Shown: positions 61,294-64,000 of the stretch, piece by piece
Position numbering within the stretch: the first letter of the stretch is position 1
Layout of the letters: each line of letters starts with the position of its first letter
NCBI RefSeq assembly: GCF_021311115.1
Contig: NZ_JAJTNP010000002.1
Span: 496,001 to 560,000 of the forward strand
Origin: Chryseobacterium gwangjuense
GTDB lineage: Bacteria > Bacteroidota > Bacteroidia > Flavobacteriales > Weeksellaceae
DNA: 64,000 nt
Direction of reading: 5' to 3'
Position numbers and translations under genes: made by a program
The notes under the pieces: generated by a model
Seen by the model: only the letters and a program-made list of their open reading frames with translations
What the model was told of the DNA's origin: nothing
The model's database searches: none

Positions 61294-62835
61294 TTATATT
61301 TTTGAAAGTAAATTTCTGAAATTTGTTTTCTCATCGATGATTCTTCTCAGCTCAGAAACCGGAACTCTTTCCTGTTGCATGGTGTCTCTGTCTCTGATGG
61401 TCACCGTGTGATCTGTTAAAGAATCGTGATCTACAGTGATACAGTATGGAGTACCGATCGCATCCTGTCTTCTGTAACGTTTTCCGATCGCGTCTTTTTC
61501 TTCGTAGAATAAATTGAAATCGTATTTCAAGTCATTGAAGATTTTCTCAGCGTATTCTGCTAAACCATCTTTCTTCATCAATGGAAGAATAGCCGCTTTA
61601 ATTGGTGCTAAAGCAGGAGGTAAAGATAAAACTGTTCTCTCTGAACCGTCTTCCAATACTTCATCCTTCAGACAGTGAGAGAAGATAGAAAGGAACAATC
61701 TGTCTAAACCTACCGAAGTTTCTACTACATAAGGTACATAGTTTTCATTTCTTTCAGGATCGAAGAACTGAAGCTTTCTGCCTGAGAACTTTTCGTGTGC
61801 TTTTAAGTCGAAATCCGTTCTTGAGTGAATACCTTCTAATTCTTTGAAACCGAATGGGAAATTAAACTCAATATCAGCTGCTGCATTTGCATAGTGAGCC
61901 AATTTCTCATGATCATGGAATCTGTAATTGTCATTACCTAAACCTAAAGCTAAATGCCAGTTCAGACGTTTTTGTTTCCACTGTTCGTAGAATTCTAGTT
62001 CTGTTCCCGGAGCAACGAAAAACTGCATCTCCATTTGTTCGAATTCACGCATTCTGAAAATAAACTGTCTCGCAACAATCTCATTTCTGAATGCCTTTCC
62101 AATCTGAGCAATACCAAAAGGAAGTCTGTGACGTGAAGTTTTCTGAACATTCAGGTAATTTACGAAAATACCTTGAGCGGTTTCCGGTCTTAAATAAAGA
62201 TCCATCGCAGAATCTGCAGAAGCACCTAATTTTGTTCCGAACATCAGGTTGAATTGTCTTACTTCCGTCCAGTTTTTAGAACCGGTGTCAGGGTCAGCAA
62301 TTTCCAATTCTTCAATTAGAGCTTTTACATCAGCAAGATCTTCATTTTCTAAAGATTTAGCCAGTCTTGAAAGAATAGCTTCTCTTTTTGCTCTGTATTC
62401 CAAAATTTTTGGATTCGTAGCTTCAAATTGAGCTTTATCGAAAGACTCACCGAATCTCTTCGCAGCCTTTTCGATTTCTTTATTTTCTTTATCTTCTATT
62501 TTTAAGCAGTAATCTTCCACCAAAACGTCTGCTCTGAAACGTTTTTTAGAATCTTTATTATCAATCAATGGATCGTTGAAAGCGTCTACGTGGCCCGATG
62601 CTTTCCATGTTGTTGGGTGCATCAAAATCGCTGAATCAATGCCGACAATATTTTCGTTAAGCTGTACCATCGCTTTCCACCAATATTGTTTGATATTATT
62701 TTTTAGTTCGGCACCGTTTTGTCCATAATCATAAACAGCGGATAAACCATCATAGATCTCACTCGAAGGGAAAATAAAACCATATTCTTTAGCGTGAGAA
62801 ATCACTTTCTTGAAAACATCTTCTTGCTTTGCCAT
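61294..62835 (-). CDS. glyS: Glycine--tRNA ligase (homodimeric alpha2 type)
   Basis: The enzyme charges tRNA-Gly. The 513-aa length and class II motifs show the eukaryote/archaea-like alpha2 form and not the alpha2beta2 form of many proteobacteria: motif 1 region GAELKNNIKQYWWKAMVQ, DPDTGSKNWTEVRQFNLMFGT, motif 2 YLRPETAQGIFVNY and GKAFRNEIVARQFIFRMREFEQMEMQFF, motif 3 PYVVETSVGLDRLFLSIF, and the anticodon-binding C-terminal domain (KRYRRQDAIGTPYCITVDHDSL, then VTIRDRDTMQQERV). Some annotations name this form glyQS. Start at MAKQEDVFKKV. Confidence 0.96.
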   Translation of the reverse strand: MAKQEDVFKKVISHAKEYGFIFPSSEIYDGLSAVYDYGQNGAELKNNIKQYWWKAMVQLNENIVGIDSAILMHPTTWKASGHVDAFNDPLIDNKDSKKRFRADVLVEDYCLKIEDKENKEIEKAAKRFGESFDKAQFEATNPKILEYRAKREAILSRLAKSLENEDLADVKALIEELEIADPDTGSKNWTEVRQFNLMFGTKLGASADSAMDLYLRPETAQGIFVNYLNVQKTSRHRLPFGIAQIGKAFRNEIVARQFIFRMREFEQMEMQFFVAPGTELEFYEQWKQKRLNWHLALGLGNDNYRFHDHEKLAHYANAAADIEFNFPFGFKELEGIHSRTDFDLKAHEKFSGRKLQFFDPERNENYVPYVVETSVGLDRLFLSIFSHCLKDEVLEDGSERTVLSLPPALAPIKAAILPLMKKDGLAEYAEKIFNDLKYDFNLFYEEKDAIGKRYRRQDAIGTPYCITVDHDSLTDHTVTIRDRDTMQQERVPVSELRRIIDEKTNFRNLLSKI

Positions 62836-62898
62836 AATTTTTTTCGTCTGAAGTGCAAAAATAGCAATTTGAATCCCAATTCCATGAGATTCAATAAA

Positions 62899-62922
62899 AA
62901 AAGCAGTTAAAAAACTGCTTTT
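62899..62922 (-). terminator. Terminator after the 170-aa gene
   Basis: AAAAGCAGTT and AACTGCTTTT form a perfect 10-bp stem with an AAAA loop, followed by a T run on the minus strand. Confidence 0.8.
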
Positions 62923-62932
62923 GAATATTTTT

Positions 62933-63445
62933 TTAGAAATTATAAGCTAAACCGATGCTGCTTCCGCTGATTTCCAGTCTGTAAGAAGTCGCTTTTGTTT
63001 CGTTTGTTCCAGGATTTTGGTTTTGTGTTTCCATTGCTTTTTTTAAGTTTTTACCAGAACTTATTGCAAAAGGAATCCCAATTCCTACAGCTCCTAAGCC
63101 AATCCCAATTAATCCCCAACCTCCGGATTCTTTTTTCTTGATGGCAACTCCGTTACTATAAACTGTTTTATTTCGTGTAATCTCTTTTACTAGCCCGTAT
63201 CCTACAAAAGCACCACCAATTCCTGCAAAAACCTGTGCAACAGTTCCGGTTGTATTCGATTTCTTCATGTAGCTTAAAGCTTCAGGATTTGTGAAAACTT
63301 TTTTATATTCAGAAAATTTGAATTTTTGGTCCCCTTTAATAAAGAATTCTCGATTAGACTTCCCTAATTTCAATGAATCGGAATTTTGGGCAAAAGAAAT
63401 TAATGGAAAAATGCTTAAAAGCATGATAAAGAATAGTTTTTTCAT
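62933..63445 (-). CDS. Hypothetical exported protein with Gly-rich membrane segments
   Basis: The 170-aa protein has a signal peptide (MKKLFFIMLLSIFPLISFAQ). After a charged stretch (GDQKFKFSEYKKVFTNPEALSYM) come two Gly/Ala/Val-rich hydrophobic segments (GTVAQVFAGIGGAFVGYGLV and GLIGIGLGAVGIGIPFAI), similar to glycine-zipper pairs. It ends with LEISGSSIGLAYNF, a terminal Phe that recalls outer-membrane proteins. No named family is recognised. It is a single-gene unit with its own terminator. Confidence 0.6.
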   Translation of the reverse strand: MKKLFFIMLLSIFPLISFAQNSDSLKLGKSNREFFIKGDQKFKFSEYKKVFTNPEALSYMKKSNTTGTVAQVFAGIGGAFVGYGLVKEITRNKTVYSNGVAIKKKESGGWGLIGIGLGAVGIGIPFAISSGKNLKKAMETQNQNPGTNETKATSYRLEISGSSIGLAYNF

Positions 63446-63510
63446 AATTAAAATTTGAGCGAAAATAAAAAAATAAAGATTTTTATACCAATTTTAAGTA
63501 TAAATTTTTA

Positions 63511-63585
63511 GGAGCCGGGTACCTGCTTTCCACTATATCTTTTGCTCACTTCGTTCCGCAAAAGGATGCCGCTGCAATCAGGGCT
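63511..63585 (-). repeat. Interspersed repeat, copy 2
   Basis: The reverse complement starts TAGCCCTGATTGCAGCGG and ends GGCTCC, matching copy 1 at 30675-30757 in start, core (ATCCTTTT, AAAGATATAG, GAAAGC) and end. It contains an inner near-palindrome (TTTTGC...GCAAAA). It lies just upstream of the pseudouridine synthase gene. Confidence 0.7.
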
Positions 63586-63603
63586 AGATCGGTTGAAAAT
63601 TTC

Positions 63604-63611
63604 TACTTTTG
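63604..63611 (+). promoter_or_regulatory. -7 box for the pseudouridine synthase
   Basis: TACTTTTG matches TAnnTTTG and ends only 4 bases before the ATG at 63616, so the transcript may be leaderless or nearly so. Confidence 0.45.
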
Positions 63612-63615
63612 CATC

Positions 63616-64000
63616 ATGTTAGAAATTCTTTATCGCGACGAACATATTATTGCCATCAACAAACCCAGCGGATTATTGGTTCACAAGTCTTTTTATGCCG
63701 GAGAAGCCGATACGTATGCTATTCAGGAGTTGAGAAAACAAATTGGGCAAAAAGTGTATCCGGTGCATCGTCTTGATAGAAAAACTTCAGGCGTTTTGTT
63801 GTTTACTTTAGATAAAGAAACCTTGAAAATTATGAGTGAGCAGTTTGCATCACGAGAAGTCGAAAAGAAATATATCGCCATTCTTCGTGGTTGGGCAAAG
63901 GAAGAAGAAACCATTGATTATGATTTGGTGAATGAAAATGAAGTCAAACAAAATGCGGTCACTTATTATCACCGTCTGCAGACTTCGGAAATAGATTTAC
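63616..64000 (+). CDS. RluA/TruC-type pseudouridine synthase, 3' end cut by window
   Basis: The frame starts at ATG 63616 and is open to the window edge, giving the first 128 residues. It reads MLEILYRDEHIIAINKPSGLL and contains the catalytic motif VHRLDRKTSGVLLF (HRLDxxTSG with the nucleophilic Asp) and EKKYIAILRGW. There is no N-terminal S4 domain, and the start is directly at the catalytic core, as in TruC, which modifies tRNA position 65. The specific target cannot be fixed without the rest of the gene. Confidence 0.85.
   Translation, partial: MLEILYRDEHIIAINKPSGLLVHKSFYAGEADTYAIQELRKQIGQKVYPVHRLDRKTSGVLLFTLDKETLKIMSEQFASREVEKKYIAILRGWAKEEETIDYDLVNENEVKQNAVTYYHRLQTSEIDL

Overview
The window looks like the chromosome of a Flavobacteriia member close to Chryseobacterium (family Weeksellaceae). 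The signs are AT-rich DNA, TAnnTTTG promoter boxes, a type IX secretion sorting tail, a GLPGLI protein, type III glutamine synthetase and GG-leader peptides whose leader reads MKNLxKxSRExLKxVxGG. No rRNA, tRNA, CRISPR array or insertion sequence was seen.

Layout. 1-7.8 kb: a cut-off gene, a lipoprotein with apt, a TPR membrane protein with ribH, a three-gene operon of an ATP-grasp ligase and two lipoproteins, a zinc peptidase and a GLPGLI protein. 7.9-13.8 kb: iron-sulfur assembly genes (sufA-like, sufB, sufC, sufD, sufS), interrupted by a four-helix-bundle gene bracketed by a 20-bp inverted repeat. 14.0-20.1 kb: a T9SS cargo protein, then a minus-strand heme operon (hemA, hemC, hemD, hemE) with two envelope genes between hemC and hemD. 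20.5-26.2 kb: the rod-shape operon mreB-mreC-mreD-mrdA-rodA. 26.2-38.8 kb: pentapeptide protein, NlpC/P60 lipoprotein, glutamine synthetase III, a nucleosidase-like protein, two GG-leader peptides, DinB-like and M1 peptidase genes, coaX, tadA and a TonB-like protein. 56.5-64 kb: a YdeI-like protein, a serine hydrolase, an M48 protease, glyS and the start of a pseudouridine synthase.

The unusual part is a minus-strand island from about 55.05 to 38.86 kb. In transcription order it holds an M15 endolysin-like peptidase, a patatin phospholipase, a 56-aa acidic protein, a 1214-aa protein of unknown family, a 1594-aa phage-tail-fibre-like protein, a 159-aa protein sharing the fibre's N-terminal module, a 704-aa protein ending in a CdiA-type tRNase domain, two or three immunity-like genes and a WYL-domain regulator. 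None of the large proteins has a Sec signal, and there are no sheath, tube or baseplate genes.

Four of these transcription units (M15, patatin, the 56-aa gene that leads into the large genes, and the regulator itself) carry the same promoter layout: a 15-bp inverted repeat (CGWCAnnTTYTGTCG), exactly 11 bases, then a TAnnTTTR box. I found no other full copy in the window. The spacing TTGTCG-N11-TAnn matches, from memory, the DNA-damage promoter of the actinobacterial WYL activator PafBC. A divergent UmuC polymerase lies beside the M15 gene. My hypothesis is that the island is a WYL-controlled, possibly DNA-damage-induced, lysis-and-release system for a fibre-associated tRNase toxin. The promoter layout is seen directly; the function is inferred.
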